Source of the DNA: Kitasatospora sp. NA04385 | Lineage (GTDB): Bacteria; Actinomycetota; Actinomycetes; Streptomycetales; Streptomycetaceae | Reading direction: 5' to 3' | Assembly (NCBI RefSeq): GCF_013364235.1 | Contig: NZ_CP054919.1 | Coordinates: 1,151,489 to 1,215,488, forward strand | Length of the DNA stretch: 64,000 bases | In this document: positions 18,201-26,352 of the stretch, piece by piece | How positions within the stretch are numbered: position 1 is the stretch's first letter | Layout of the letters: the number at the start of each line of letters is the position of its first letter | The notes under the pieces: generated by a model | The model's input: the letters and a program-made list of their open reading frames with translations, nothing else | Database searches by the model: none | What the model was told of the DNA's origin: nothing | Made by a program: the position numbers and the translations under genes

Positions 18201-21200
18201 GGGCTCCGGATCCACCACCACCCAGCAGTTGTACGTCGACGGCGTCGCCAGCGGCAGCCCCGTCACCGGCGCCACCAAGTACAACGGCGACCAGTACGCC
18301 TACCTCGGCGCCGGGAACGACGGCGGTTCCTGGCCCGCCGCGCCCAGCGACTCCCTCGGCCACTTCAACGGCCAGATCGCCGACTTCGCCTACTACGACT
18401 ACGCGCTGATCGCCTTCAACGTCAGCAGCCACTACAGCGCCGCCACCGCTCCGGCCGGCCAGGCCGGTTCACAGTCCTCGAACTACCGGGCCGCCATCGT
18501 CAACGCCACCCCCGCCGCCTACTGGCGCCTGAACGACCGCACCGGCACGACAGTCGCGCAGGACACCCTAGGCACCGCCCTGCCCAACCAGGAGCACGGC
18601 ACCTACACCGCCACCACCAACGGCGCGGCCGGCCCCTCCGGCAGCTCGGACGGCACCGCCGTCACCTTCAACGGCACCACCTCCTCGCTCCAACTGCCCA
18701 GCTCTGCCGCCCCCGTTCGAGGCGCCAACAGCATCGAGCTGTGGTTCAAGACCGGCAGCGCCGGCGTCCTGTACGGCTACCAGTCCTTCCCGATCGGCGC
18801 CGCGCACTCCGAGGGTACGAACGCCTGGAACCCCGCCCTGTACGTCGGCACCGACGGCAAGCTCTACGGCGGCCTGTGGACCGGCGACGCCGCCACCACC
18901 CTCGTCTCCGCCAAGACCGTCAACAACAACGCCTGGCACCACGCCGTCATCGCCGGCGACGACAACGGCCAGACCCTCTACCTCGACGGCGCCCAGGCCG
19001 CCAACTCCACCACCAAGCGCACCGTCTACTACAACGGCACCGCCTACGCCTACGTCGGCGCCGGCACCGCCGACGGCGGCTGGCCCAACCACCCCACCAG
19101 CCCCGACGGGCGTTTCAACGGCACCATCGCCGAAGTCGCCCACTACCCCTCCGTGCTGAGCGCCGACGCCGTCACCGCCCACTACCAGGCCATGGGCAAC
19201 GCCACCAAGCCGACCAAGATCACCTACGCGGCCGTCACCGACCCGCTCTCACGCACGCTCAGCTGGCGTTGGGACACCCGCACCGGCCAGCTCACCAACA
19301 CCGTCGACACCACCGGCGGTTCCACCCGCTACACCTACGACACCCACGGCTTCCTCTACGGCGTCACCGACCCGAACGGCCACACCACCACCACCGGCCA
19401 CGACGAGCGCGGCAACGCCGTCTCCACCACCACCTGCACCGACGCCGCCCACTGCCACACCTCCTACGCCAGCTACTTCTCGGACGAGGCCAACCCGTTC
19501 TCCCCGGTCAACGACCGTCCTCTGCGCAGCAGCGACGCCCGGTCCGCCGACGCGAGCGACCTCACCTACGCCACCACGTACGCGTACAACGCGTTCGGCG
19601 ACCCCACCACCACGACCACCCCCGCCACCCCCGACTTCCCGGGCGGCCGCACCGGAACCATTGCCTACACCACCGGCAGCGAGGCAGCCGTCGGCTCCAC
19701 CGGCACCCAGCCCGCCGCCCTGCCCGCGAGCACCACCGACACCGCGGGCGCCACCACCACCTACGCCTACGACAAGGCGGGCAACCTCACCCGCACCACC
19801 GCGCCCACCGGGGCCGTCACCACCTTCACCTACGACAAGCTCGGTCGCCGCACCGCCGACACCACCACCTGCACCGACTGCGGCCCCGCAGCCGCCTCCA
19901 CCACCACGTCGTACACCTGGGACGGGCTCGGCAACCAGCTCACCCGGACCGACCCCGCCAGCACCGACGCCGTCACCGGCACCGTCCACACCCGCAGGAC
20001 CGCCACCGACTACGACACCGACGGCAACCCCGTCACCCAGACCGTCTCCGACACCACCGGTGGTGACACCCCCCGCACCACCACCTGGGCCTACAACGCC
20101 AACAACCTCCTCAGCAAGGACACCGACCCGGCCGGCCACGCCACCAGCTACCTCTACGACGCCTACGGCAACACCACCACCCGGACCGATCCGATCGGTA
20201 CCAAGTGGACCTACAGCTACGACGCCCTCAACCGCCTGCTGCGCACCAACATCAGCAACTACACCGGCAGCCCGACCGATCCCGTCCCCTCCCGGTTCCA
20301 GACGCTGGAGTCCCGCGCCTACGACCCCGCAGGGCGGCTCGCCACCGTCACCGACGCGATGGGCCGCACCACCCACACCTACTACAACGACGACAACACC
20401 GTCTCCGAGGTCGACCAGGACGGCTACCGCAACACCGACGGCACCCAGCGCACGATCGTCCTCCAGCAGAACACCTACGACGCCGCGGGCCAGTTGATCC
20501 AGCAGACCCGCGGCGGCGGCAGGACCACCACGGTCACCGCCTACGACGCGGCGGGCCGCACCACCTCCACCACCCTCGACCCCGGCGGCCTCAACCGCAC
20601 CCTCAGCTACACCTACGACGCGGCCGACCGCGTCCTGAGCACCACCGCCACCGGCGGCAGCCTCAGCCAGCGCGCCGAGAACACCTACAGCCCCGCCGGC
20701 CTGCTGCTCACCGAGACGCTCAAGGGCAACGGCACCGACGCCACCACCAGCCACACCTACAACCAGCTCGGCCTGCCGACCGGCACGACCACCCCCAACG
20801 GCCGCGCCACCGGCGCCGACCCGGCCGCCTACACCAGCACCCAGACCTACGACGCGCTCGGCCGGCCCACCGTCACCGCCGGACCGCTGGTGACCGCCGA
20901 GACCTACGACCCGGCCACCCGCACCAGCACGCCCACGGCCGTCCGCGCGCTGACCACCACCGGCTACGACACCTTCGGCGAGGTCACCTCCACCCGCGAC
21001 CCGCTGGGCGCCGTCACCACCCACACCTACGACCTGGACGGCCGCCGCACCGCCACCACCGGCTCCGCCTACACCGACCCGCGCACCGGCAGCAGCTTCA
21101 CCCCCACCGTGGTGACCGGCTACGACGCCCTCGACCGGGTCACCTCCAGCACCGTCGACCCCGGCGGCCTGAACCTGACCAGCACCAGCCGCTACGACCA

Positions 21201-24200
21201 GCTCGGCAACCTCGTCGAGCAGAAGCAGCCCGCCGTCGCCGGCACCACCCCGACCTGGACGTACTCCTACGACCTGAACGGCGAACAACTCGCCGCCGTC
21301 AGTCCGCTGGGCAGCCGCACCGAGGCCACCTACGACGACCTCGGCCGCCGGATCACCGCCACCCAGGTCGAACGCCGACCCGTCCTCACCGCCCTCACCA
21401 GCACCTTCGGCTACGACGACGCGGGCAACCAGACCACCTCCACCCTGCCCAAGGGCGGAACCACCAAGGCCGTCCACAACGCGGCCGGCGAGCCGGTCAG
21501 CGTCACCGACCCGGCCGGGCTGACCACCCGCACCGAGTACGACGCCCTCGGCCGCCCGAGCCGGACCACCCACCCCGACGGCACCGCCACCACCAGCAGC
21601 TACGACGCCCTCGGCAACACCGCCTCCAGCAGCCGGCTCGACACCACCGGCGCCGTCGTCGGCACCAGCTACGCCAGTTACGACCTGGAAGGCGCGGTCA
21701 CCGGCAGCACCGACCGGATCACCAACCCGGCCGACACCGCCACCCACACCACCACCCGCGCCTACGACCCGGCCGGGAACCTGATCCGCGTGGTGGAGCC
21801 CGTCACCGCGCAGTCCGGCATCACCACCACCTTCGGCTACGACGCCGCAGGCCACCGCACCCGCTTCACCAACGGCAAGAACATCGCCACCTACTACACC
21901 TACAACCGGCTGGGCCTGCCCGAGTCCACCGTCGAACCCGCCACCGCGGCCGCCCCCGGCGCCGCCGACGGCACCTTCACCACCAGCTACGACGCGGCCG
22001 CCCGCGCCACCACCCTCACCGAACCCGGCGGCGTCCTGCGCCAGCGCACCCACGACCCGCTCGGGCGGATCACCAAGGAGACCGCCACCGGCGCGGAGGT
22101 GGCCACCCCCGACCGCGTCCTCGGCTACGACCTCGAAGGCCACCTCACCAGCGTCGGCGCCCCCACCGGCACCAACACCTACGCCTACGACGACCGCGGC
22201 GCCCTGCTCACCACCACCGGCCCCGGCGGCACCTCCGCCTACAGCTACGACGCCGACGGCAACATGACCGGCCGCACCGACGCCGCCGGCACCAGCACCT
22301 ACACCTACAACACCGCCGACCAACTCCTCAGCGCCGCCGACCCGTTGACCGGAACCACCGTCGGCTACGACTACGACGGCGCCGGCCGCCTCAAGACCAC
22401 CCGCTACGACACCGGCGGAGCTGTCCGCACCTACGGCTACGACCAGGCCGGACGCCTCGCCACCGACACCCTCAAGAACCCCACCGGCACCGCCGTCTCC
22501 TCCATTACCTACACCTTCGACTCCAACGACCGCACCACCGGCAAGACCACCACCGGCACCGCCGGCGCCGCCCAGAACGCCTACGCCTACGACCTCGCCG
22601 GCCGCCTCACCTCCTGGACCAGCGGAAGCACCACCACCGCCTACACCTGGGACGCGGCCGGCAACCGCACCAGCGCCGGCGGGACCACCGCCACCTACGA
22701 CGAGCGCAACGAACTCCTCGACGACGGCGCCAACAGCTACGCCTACTCCGCCCGCGGCACCCTCAGCAGCCAGACCGCCCGCGGCGCCCAACCCTCCACC
22801 GTCCAGTTCGACGGCTTCGACCGGATGACCACCCGAGGCCCCGTCAGCTACGCCTACGACTCCCTCGACCGCGTCACCCAGTCCGGTGCCACCGCCTTCA
22901 CCTACGACGGCGGTTCCAACAACCAGGTCTCCGACGGCACCTCCCGCTACACCCGCACCCCCGGCGGAACCCTCCTCGCCACCGCCGGCACCACCGGCGC
23001 CCGCCTGGAGATCACCGACGCCCACAGCGACGTCGTCGCCACCCTCGACCCCACCACCAACACCCTCACCGGCAGCACCGCCTACGACCCCTTCGGCAAA
23101 CCCACCGCCAAGACCGGCGCCACCGGCACCCTCGGCTACCAGAGCGCCTGGACCGACCCCACCACCGGCGACGTCGACATGGCCGCCCGCTGGTACCAGC
23201 CCGGCACCGGCACCTTCACCTCCCGCGACTCCTGGACCCTCAACCCCGAACCCTCCATCCAGGGCAACCGCTACACCTACGCCAGCGGCGACCCCCTCGA
23301 CCGTACCGATCCCAGCGGCCACATCGACTGCAGCAACGCGGCCAATGCCGCACGGATGGTAAAAGCGGTGAAGCAGAGGAAGCTGCCACTGGACATCTGC
23401 AAGAGTTTCAACAGAGAAAAGCTCGTAGAAATCTTCTGCTCGCGTGGCGTGATAAAGTGCCCGTTCGATTCAGGGGACTTCGGCGGTTTCGCTGATGAAC
23501 CAACCTATGAGTCCTCGGGCGGAGGCCTGAACTGCAATGTCAGTGCGAGCTACCGTCCGGCCGCTTGCGGAAATGGCTACTCTGGTGGCGGCGGTGGCGG
23601 TGGCGGCGGCGGTAGCGGCGGCGGTGGCGGCACCAAGACCAAGCCCCACCCCGCGCCCCGCACCCCCGTCACCATCCGCAAGCCGGCACCGGACATCCGT
23701 CCGACCAACGACGCCGACCGCCCCACCGCCCACGGCGGCCCCATCGACTGGCTGTTCGATACGCTGACGTCCATCGGCACGCCGATCGCTACGGCCCTCA
23801 CGAGTGGCTCGTCCTTCGTGGCATCGCTGGCGGCAGGGGGCGCGAGCCTGCTGTTCGGCACCCTCGCAGTCGGCATCACCGATCTTTTGTTCCAATCAAA
23901 TTCGTCTTCCTCTCCCGGAACTCCTTCAACACCCCCAGGAATATTTTTCAGACCTTCTTCTCCTGTAACCCCCCTCGCCGATCCAATCCCCATTCCTCTC
24001 CCGCACATCGGAGGAAAGAACTGGTGGCGCACACGCGATGACGACAAATGCGACGACGGCCCGGGGATGAGCCCCACAGGACACACGATCTACCTGCCGC
24101 GCGAAAGATACTTCGACACTTCGGTCGGGATGTACGAATGCAGGGCCACCGGGGTATACGGAATGCTCGATGGCAGTGATTACAACCCCGGCCGCGCACT

Positions 24201-24609
24201 CCCCGGCAGCAATACAAATAGCTCGACCCTACCCCCGGGGATGGGCGAGATCGAAGCGCGAGGATACACGGCAGCCAATGGCCACCTGGCCCCTGCTGTC
24301 GCATCAGGATCCGGGAATGACTTGCGCAATCTGGTGGCGGAGTACGAGAAGACTAATACCCCCTACTTGAGAACCGGGGTGGAACTCGATCTACGCAAAG
24401 CAATGAAAGAAAACCAACACATCCCGTACTCAGTGGTTGCCGTATATGGGGACAGGTTCTCAGGAGTCCCCACACAGTTGATCTATGATTACTCGGTGAT
24501 CGAGACCGGCGTGTCAAAACACTGTGTCATCACTCAGACCGGAGAGGGTGGTATAACAACCGGATCCACAACAGGTGGCCCGCCCGGCACGAAGTGCCCC
24601 AAGACCTGA
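12232..24609 (+). CDS. Giant secreted RHS/YD-repeat polymorphic toxin with nuclease-like tip
   Basis: About 4125 residues from GTG 12232, which follows AGGTGGGG by five bases; GTG 12208 and 12220 are alternatives. The N-terminus is basic followed by a hydrophobic signal ('LSLLLGLVMVLTLGTENALA'). Then come a low-complexity linker, a DNRLRE-type domain (nt about 13440-13960), a DUF6531-like RHS start (about 14700-14930), FG-GAP repeats with 'GDVTGDGVGDVLAVD' (about 14950-15700), four LamG domains each opening with 'YWRL' (about 16140-16860, 17020-17730, 17735-18450, 18480-19190), YD repeats to about 23060, and the core ending 'YTYASGDPLDRTDPSGH' at 23325. The tip has a Gly-rich hinge, a hydrophobic segment near 23750-23890 and a nuclease-like end with 'NGHLAPA' and 'GNDLRNLVAEYEKTNTPY', resembling Endonuclease_NS_2-type toxins. 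Tip DNA is less GC-rich than the rest. An SMI1/KNR4 immunity gene follows after 11 nt. The role is inferred to be contact or secreted antagonism. Confidence 0.88.
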   Translation: MRLPWLRAVLLRSVPGASPRGRVGRRSVRTALQRLSLLLGLVMVLTLGTENALAFAADHAPSPQNRQRVHTPQQAVGSADGKGSTQTSRNTAVGDPGKHVPGAGELAPAGGPAAADPQASPGQKPVAAGREAAQPDGPKSKDRSAGRGGKDARDEGGKPGSTLPGPAGTEGVEDTAKRTESTSVFTNPDGTKTVRVYSSPVHYKAADGSWADIDTTLAQNRDGRWKEAANDQDVTFAAGSADQTLLNWQLDAAHRVSYRLKDASASTGKVTGEQLTYPGARPGADVVYNGMAQGIKESLLLRDATAPTVWDFPLTLTGLSASVGTGGQVDFRDEKGDVRLTIPTGFMEDSRIDPASGDGARTGGVTYSILTEGGTQTLRMTLDTAWLNAPERVYPVKVDPTATSGINAGKSTFVQNTAKANNSADSVLRMGTYDGGTDRFNTYLYFPAVSNIGWNYIEAATLNLNNTHSYECSPHPVNVSQITTAWDPNTINTYPGLSIGQQLGSRSWSHGDSCGGAAWDWVSLGGSHADAGVQLVESWAHGGANYGLAVTTSNTDTNSWKKFASVNTAYPPYLSIVYADWAASYNADANYVPPTATTAGSQQVTLTNLAANWWNSTSMQLKARLFDGNWVEQNVNAPLVGVPGLVRTGESVTVTGVIPSLPANSSYILCWDGYVGGTTSLKDSYGVPPSTCRWITSSNVPPQIDKVEPLSGTAVGTLAPQLYAAGHDPDNAPGTGVDYDFKLYRTSSLGDPQLLAESGWQPSNSWKVPSGLLAWNSSYLWTVKASDHQSESPESQPIGFSTSVQQPLITSRIGGEVGNGTTRSFDPQAGNYTTSATDASVTAIGPALAVARTYNSLDPRTGSLFGAGWSSSYDLGIVPDGDGDGGVVLTTGNGRTERFGRNDFQLTQLAGAGDQSGDGIDDAMAVDSDTGKLWLYPGPDFSQAKRRLLGDGWGDLSQIAGGDVTGDGVGDVLAVDKSGALKLYPGRAGNSPDAPVTLAGSGWNGMTGLTVTPPLAADGKKDLVAFEASTGLLYAYPIATNRTIGSAVRLTGAMSLVGLRELTGGDFNHDGRGDVAGIDSSGNLLLYPGTGNATLGGSTFGAAVQFGTGWQNLRDLAPVNGQAGDAGTDLLAVDKTTGMQYLYHSGGTTPWSTATRTTTGMPVYTSPAGEFETLAANPGGGFTLADKTGTVYTFAQPAGAGYLLSQITDRQQHTQLLHYTGGKLDTATDQASGRALHFTWTGDGKHIAAVATDPVSGTDQSTALTWTYTYDSANPDRLNQVCTPPAGTNTARPCTTYTYTPGSHLRSAVLDAAPVSYWRLDEASGTTAKSEVTANQGTDNATYSAQGVTLGTAGPGAGGGATAATFNGTSGVVTLPTSLLDSSAYATIGLWFKTTGQGVLFGYQANAFPAASTAGNYTPALYVGTSGKLYGELWNGGVNPIASAAPVNDGQWHYALLTAAGDSQTLYLDGAAQGTRSGQVVAPGQRVATVGAGFTGGGWPDEPLYNGSDNTGHPSYFNGSISDVAFYNHTLGAPAVAAQRAAAKQASAELTNIALPSGKTKLAVTYDNVNDRATQYTDPNGGVWKLSAPTVSGSEQEYRSAVLSSRPSGYWRLSEGAASQAVNMVAPPRATPNNGTYSNVALGAAGPIAGSSSATFDGTTSWAELPPSYVPTTGTGALALWFKTTKPGVLLSYQSFPLGAAHTSGANAWNPALYVGTDGKLHGEYWINDITKTLATTATVTDGQWHQAVLSATSPTSQTLYLDGQSAGTLAGQIAPNGQAAHVYLGAGSATDGWPAAPTDPVGHFTGQIADVAAFDYGINPATLYAQAPKGAAAYDAAVVDAHPSGYWRLNDTTGNQATELLTSQALAQNQGTYSNVALNTGGPYGTGNTNAATFNGTTSYVQLPANAVPRTGGSASVEVWFKTASAGVIYGTQSFPLGGNDPNPLWNPTLYVGTDGKLHGGLWIGNAPNAVSATAVNDNTWHYAVLTVSGSGSTTTQQLYVDGVASGSPVTGATKYNGDQYAYLGAGNDGGSWPAAPSDSLGHFNGQIADFAYYDYALIAFNVSSHYSAATAPAGQAGSQSSNYRAAIVNATPAAYWRLNDRTGTTVAQDTLGTALPNQEHGTYTATTNGAAGPSGSSDGTAVTFNGTTSSLQLPSSAAPVRGANSIELWFKTGSAGVLYGYQSFPIGAAHSEGTNAWNPALYVGTDGKLYGGLWTGDAATTLVSAKTVNNNAWHHAVIAGDDNGQTLYLDGAQAANSTTKRTVYYNGTAYAYVGAGTADGGWPNHPTSPDGRFNGTIAEVAHYPSVLSADAVTAHYQAMGNATKPTKITYAAVTDPLSRTLSWRWDTRTGQLTNTVDTTGGSTRYTYDTHGFLYGVTDPNGHTTTTGHDERGNAVSTTTCTDAAHCHTSYASYFSDEANPFSPVNDRPLRSSDARSADASDLTYATTYAYNAFGDPTTTTTPATPDFPGGRTGTIAYTTGSEAAVGSTGTQPAALPASTTDTAGATTTYAYDKAGNLTRTTAPTGAVTTFTYDKLGRRTADTTTCTDCGPAAASTTTSYTWDGLGNQLTRTDPASTDAVTGTVHTRRTATDYDTDGNPVTQTVSDTTGGDTPRTTTWAYNANNLLSKDTDPAGHATSYLYDAYGNTTTRTDPIGTKWTYSYDALNRLLRTNISNYTGSPTDPVPSRFQTLESRAYDPAGRLATVTDAMGRTTHTYYNDDNTVSEVDQDGYRNTDGTQRTIVLQQNTYDAAGQLIQQTRGGGRTTTVTAYDAAGRTTSTTLDPGGLNRTLSYTYDAADRVLSTTATGGSLSQRAENTYSPAGLLLTETLKGNGTDATTSHTYNQLGLPTGTTTPNGRATGADPAAYTSTQTYDALGRPTVTAGPLVTAETYDPATRTSTPTAVRALTTTGYDTFGEVTSTRDPLGAVTTHTYDLDGRRTATTGSAYTDPRTGSSFTPTVVTGYDALDRVTSSTVDPGGLNLTSTSRYDQLGNLVEQKQPAVAGTTPTWTYSYDLNGEQLAAVSPLGSRTEATYDDLGRRITATQVERRPVLTALTSTFGYDDAGNQTTSTLPKGGTTKAVHNAAGEPVSVTDPAGLTTRTEYDALGRPSRTTHPDGTATTSSYDALGNTASSSRLDTTGAVVGTSYASYDLEGAVTGSTDRITNPADTATHTTTRAYDPAGNLIRVVEPVTAQSGITTTFGYDAAGHRTRFTNGKNIATYYTYNRLGLPESTVEPATAAAPGAADGTFTTSYDAAARATTLTEPGGVLRQRTHDPLGRITKETATGAEVATPDRVLGYDLEGHLTSVGAPTGTNTYAYDDRGALLTTTGPGGTSAYSYDADGNMTGRTDAAGTSTYTYNTADQLLSAADPLTGTTVGYDYDGAGRLKTTRYDTGGAVRTYGYDQAGRLATDTLKNPTGTAVSSITYTFDSNDRTTGKTTTGTAGAAQNAYAYDLAGRLTSWTSGSTTTAYTWDAAGNRTSAGGTTATYDERNELLDDGANSYAYSARGTLSSQTARGAQPSTVQFDGFDRMTTRGPVSYAYDSLDRVTQSGATAFTYDGGSNNQVSDGTSRYTRTPGGTLLATAGTTGARLEITDAHSDVVATLDPTTNTLTGSTAYDPFGKPTAKTGATGTLGYQSAWTDPTTGDVDMAARWYQPGTGTFTSRDSWTLNPEPSIQGNRYTYASGDPLDRTDPSGHIDCSNAANAARMVKAVKQRKLPLDICKSFNREKLVEIFCSRGVIKCPFDSGDFGGFADEPTYESSGGGLNCNVSASYRPAACGNGYSGGGGGGGGGGSGGGGGTKTKPHPAPRTPVTIRKPAPDIRPTNDADRPTAHGGPIDWLFDTLTSIGTPIATALTSGSSFVASLAAGGASLLFGTLAVGITDLLFQSNSSSSPGTPSTPPGIFFRPSSPVTPLADPIPIPLPHIGGKNWWRTRDDDKCDDGPGMSPTGHTIYLPRERYFDTSVGMYECRATGVYGMLDGSDYNPGRALPGSNTNSSTLPPGMGEIEARGYTAANGHLAPAVASGSGNDLRNLVAEYEKTNTPYLRTGVELDLRKAMKENQHIPYSVVAVYGDRFSGVPTQLIYDYSVIETGVSKHCVITQTGEGGITTGSTTGGPPGTKCPKT
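16140..19190 (+). repeat. Four tandem LamG-domain units
   Basis: Four similar coding units of about 710-720 bases occur in tandem inside the giant gene, each with 'YWRL', 'GTTS' or 'GTSG', a 'LWFKT' or 'VWFKT' strand, 'LYVGT', 'QTLYLDG' or 'QQLYVDG', and a 'GHF/GRFNG' end. They are concanavalin-like LamG folds that usually bind sugars or proteins. Units 2 to 4 are closest to one another, which suggests recent duplication. Confidence 0.85.
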
Positions 24610-24620
24610 CAGAGGTAGCC

Positions 24621-25124
24621 ATGAACTACAGGGAAGAGCTTTTCAGGATCTTGAGGGGGCAAGCCGGCGACCCTCGGCCGATCCCCGACTGGATGCCGAT
24701 CGAAGCCATGTACGGTATAGAACTCCCGCCCGACTTCAAGGAGGTCATTGCGGTCTTCGCGCCGATCGACATCAACGACCACCTGACCCTCTTCCGCCCC
24801 GGCGATCCGACCTGGGACCTGGGGAGGTGGATGGAGGAGACTGTACGGTCCTACCAGGAGGTGGACTGGCTTGATGTCTTCAGCGATCCGACCGAGGCCG
24901 CCCGAATCTCCTTCGGAAAAGCAGGAGGGCTGATCCCGATCGCTGCCAGCGATCGCGGAGAGCATGTCTTCTTCCGCACTGACACAGGGGGCAGCACCAC
25001 GGGGATCTCGGTTTTCGTGGGGGCGGACTGCGAGTTCTACGACTACGACTTCACATTTATGGAATGGCTCTACCGATATACAGTCGGCGAAGAAGTAATG
25101 GGGCCGAACAGCGCTTCTATTTAG
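24621..25124 (+). CDS. SMI1/KNR4 (SUKH) immunity protein for the giant toxin
   Basis: A 167-residue soluble protein whose ATG at 24621 follows AGAGGTAG and lies 11 nt after the toxin stop. The start 'FRILRGQAGDPRPIPDWMPI' and 'EAMYGIELPPDFKEVIAVF' is the typical SMI1/KNR4 opening, and 'LIPIAASDRGEHVFFRTD' with 'FTFMEWLYRYTVGE' matches the second half. SUKH proteins commonly neutralise nuclease toxins, which agrees with the nuclease-like tip upstream. Base composition is less GC-rich than the flanking core genes, like the toxin tip, so tip and immunity gene probably moved together. Function is inferred from family and position. Confidence 0.82.
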   Translation: MNYREELFRILRGQAGDPRPIPDWMPIEAMYGIELPPDFKEVIAVFAPIDINDHLTLFRPGDPTWDLGRWMEETVRSYQEVDWLDVFSDPTEAARISFGKAGGLIPIAASDRGEHVFFRTDTGGSTTGISVFVGADCEFYDYDFTFMEWLYRYTVGEEVMGPNSASI

Positions 25125-25155
25125 CATTCCGACGAAATTCCTTCGCGTCTCCCGC

Positions 25156-25643
25156 TCAAAAGCCCGGGAGCAGTGGATCCAATGAGGCGACAGGGTGAGA
25201 CGCTTTGACCTGACCATCCCGCCTCCGGTCGGCCGCGGCGACGAGGGTGTCCTCCGTGACGGCCCGGCCGGATGTGACCTGGCTGGCGCCGACCAGGTGG
25301 TTACCCTCCGCCGGGATCCGGTGCTGGCCGGTGATCACTTCTCCGGCCACCACGTGCGCCCGGAGGTCGCCCCCGTTCGGGAGGTACGGCTGCACCAGGC
25401 AACCAGTGCCGGTCTGCGCTGCCAGGTCGACTGCGGCCGACAGTTGTTCGTGGTGTTGGCCTTCGGTGCCCCGAGGCCCATACCCGGTTCGCGCGGTTTG
25501 ACGATGCACGGGCCCTCCACCACCGCGTTCCCGTCCTCCGCCGAACGGGTCACCGGGCAGATGACTGTCCCGGCCTCGGACCGCTTCACGATCTCCGTCC
25601 GGCTCCTCCGGGCGTCGATCGACAGGTTCCGGTGCAACAACCC
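25156..25643 (-). pseudogene. ATP-grasp ligase relic
   Basis: On the minus strand, one frame reads 'NAVVEGPCIVKPREPGMGLG', and after a break near 25450 another frame reads 'AAVDLAAQTGTGCLVQPYLP' and 'GDLRAHVVAGEVITGQHRIP' to the stop at 25156. These resemble the nucleotide-binding lysine strand and the 'GDLRVHVV' strand of RimK/ATP-grasp ligases. The N-terminus is missing and the frame is broken, so the gene is non-functional. The assignment rests on motif appearance only. Confidence 0.45.
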
Positions 25644-25958
25644 CGATGCCGCCCTGCCCGGCCATCGCAACCGCCGTCCGCGCCTCGGCCGCGGTGCCCC
25701 TCCCGGTCGGGGCCGGCCGCACGTTGAGCGACCGTTCCGGGGAGGTCCTGGTCTCCGTGTCGACCTCGCTCGGGACAACGTTCGGGGCGGCGGGTGGGAG
25801 CAGGACGTCGTCGAGGACCAGTCCCAGGGGTTGCTTCGAGTGGCGGGGGTCACGGGCCCGGACACCGCAGGACCCCTGCCTGCTGAGGTGGCTGGGGTCC
25901 TGCGGTGCGAGGACGGCCGCCCGTCCGAAGCGTGAGGAGGCGCCCTGGGCGGGGCGGG

Positions 25959-26352
25959 TCAGCCGGCGGCGACGAGGCCGTACAGCCAGAGGCTGTTGAC
26001 CCGGCTGCGCTCGGTGGTGTTCGGGTACGGGTTGGTGCAGGAGGTGCCGGGGCCGCCGCCGGACATCAGCTCGCTGCACGGGCCGGAGTAGTGGTCGGGC
26101 AGCCCGGTCTCGTGGGCGATGACGCGCAGCGAGCTGTACTGCCGGTTCTGCGCGTAGTCGAGGAAGATGTAGCCGCGGCCGTGGCCGTCGGTGGAGGCGT
26201 AGGAGCCGCGGGAGTCGTTGCCCTCGTAGTAGCGGAAGTCGGCGTTGGTGCCGGAGCGCAGCTGGACGTTGCTCACCGAGGAGTTCCAGATCTGCGCGCT
26301 CTGCGAGATGGTGGTGCGGAAGGACGGGGCCTGGCTGGCGTCGTAGGTGACG
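25959..26352 (-). pseudogene. Snapalysin-type metalloprotease relic
   Basis: The minus strand encodes the mature end of a small neutral protease of the snapalysin family: '[20 protein letters not shown]', '[20 protein letters not shown]', '[16 protein letters not shown]' and 'RVNSLWLYG'. The family zinc motif HETGHVLGLPD is reduced to HETGLPD: four residues, including the second zinc histidine, are missing through an in-frame 12-nt deletion. The signal peptide and pro-region are also gone. At about 26345 the sequence joins the back end of a glutaminase gene in opposite orientation, so the gene is truncated as well as inactivated. Confidence 0.8.

Noticed and set aside
12337..18432. A 2031-codon open frame antisense to the giant YD gene, and a 1357-codon one at 19249-23322
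   Set aside because: Both are GC-skew shadows of the coding strand, rich in Gly/Val/Ala/Asp with no domain pattern, while the plus strand has clear YD, LamG and FG-GAP motifs.
25195..25935. A 246-codon plus-strand ORF
   Set aside because: It has no family resemblance, and the minus strand carries ATP-grasp motifs in two broken frames.
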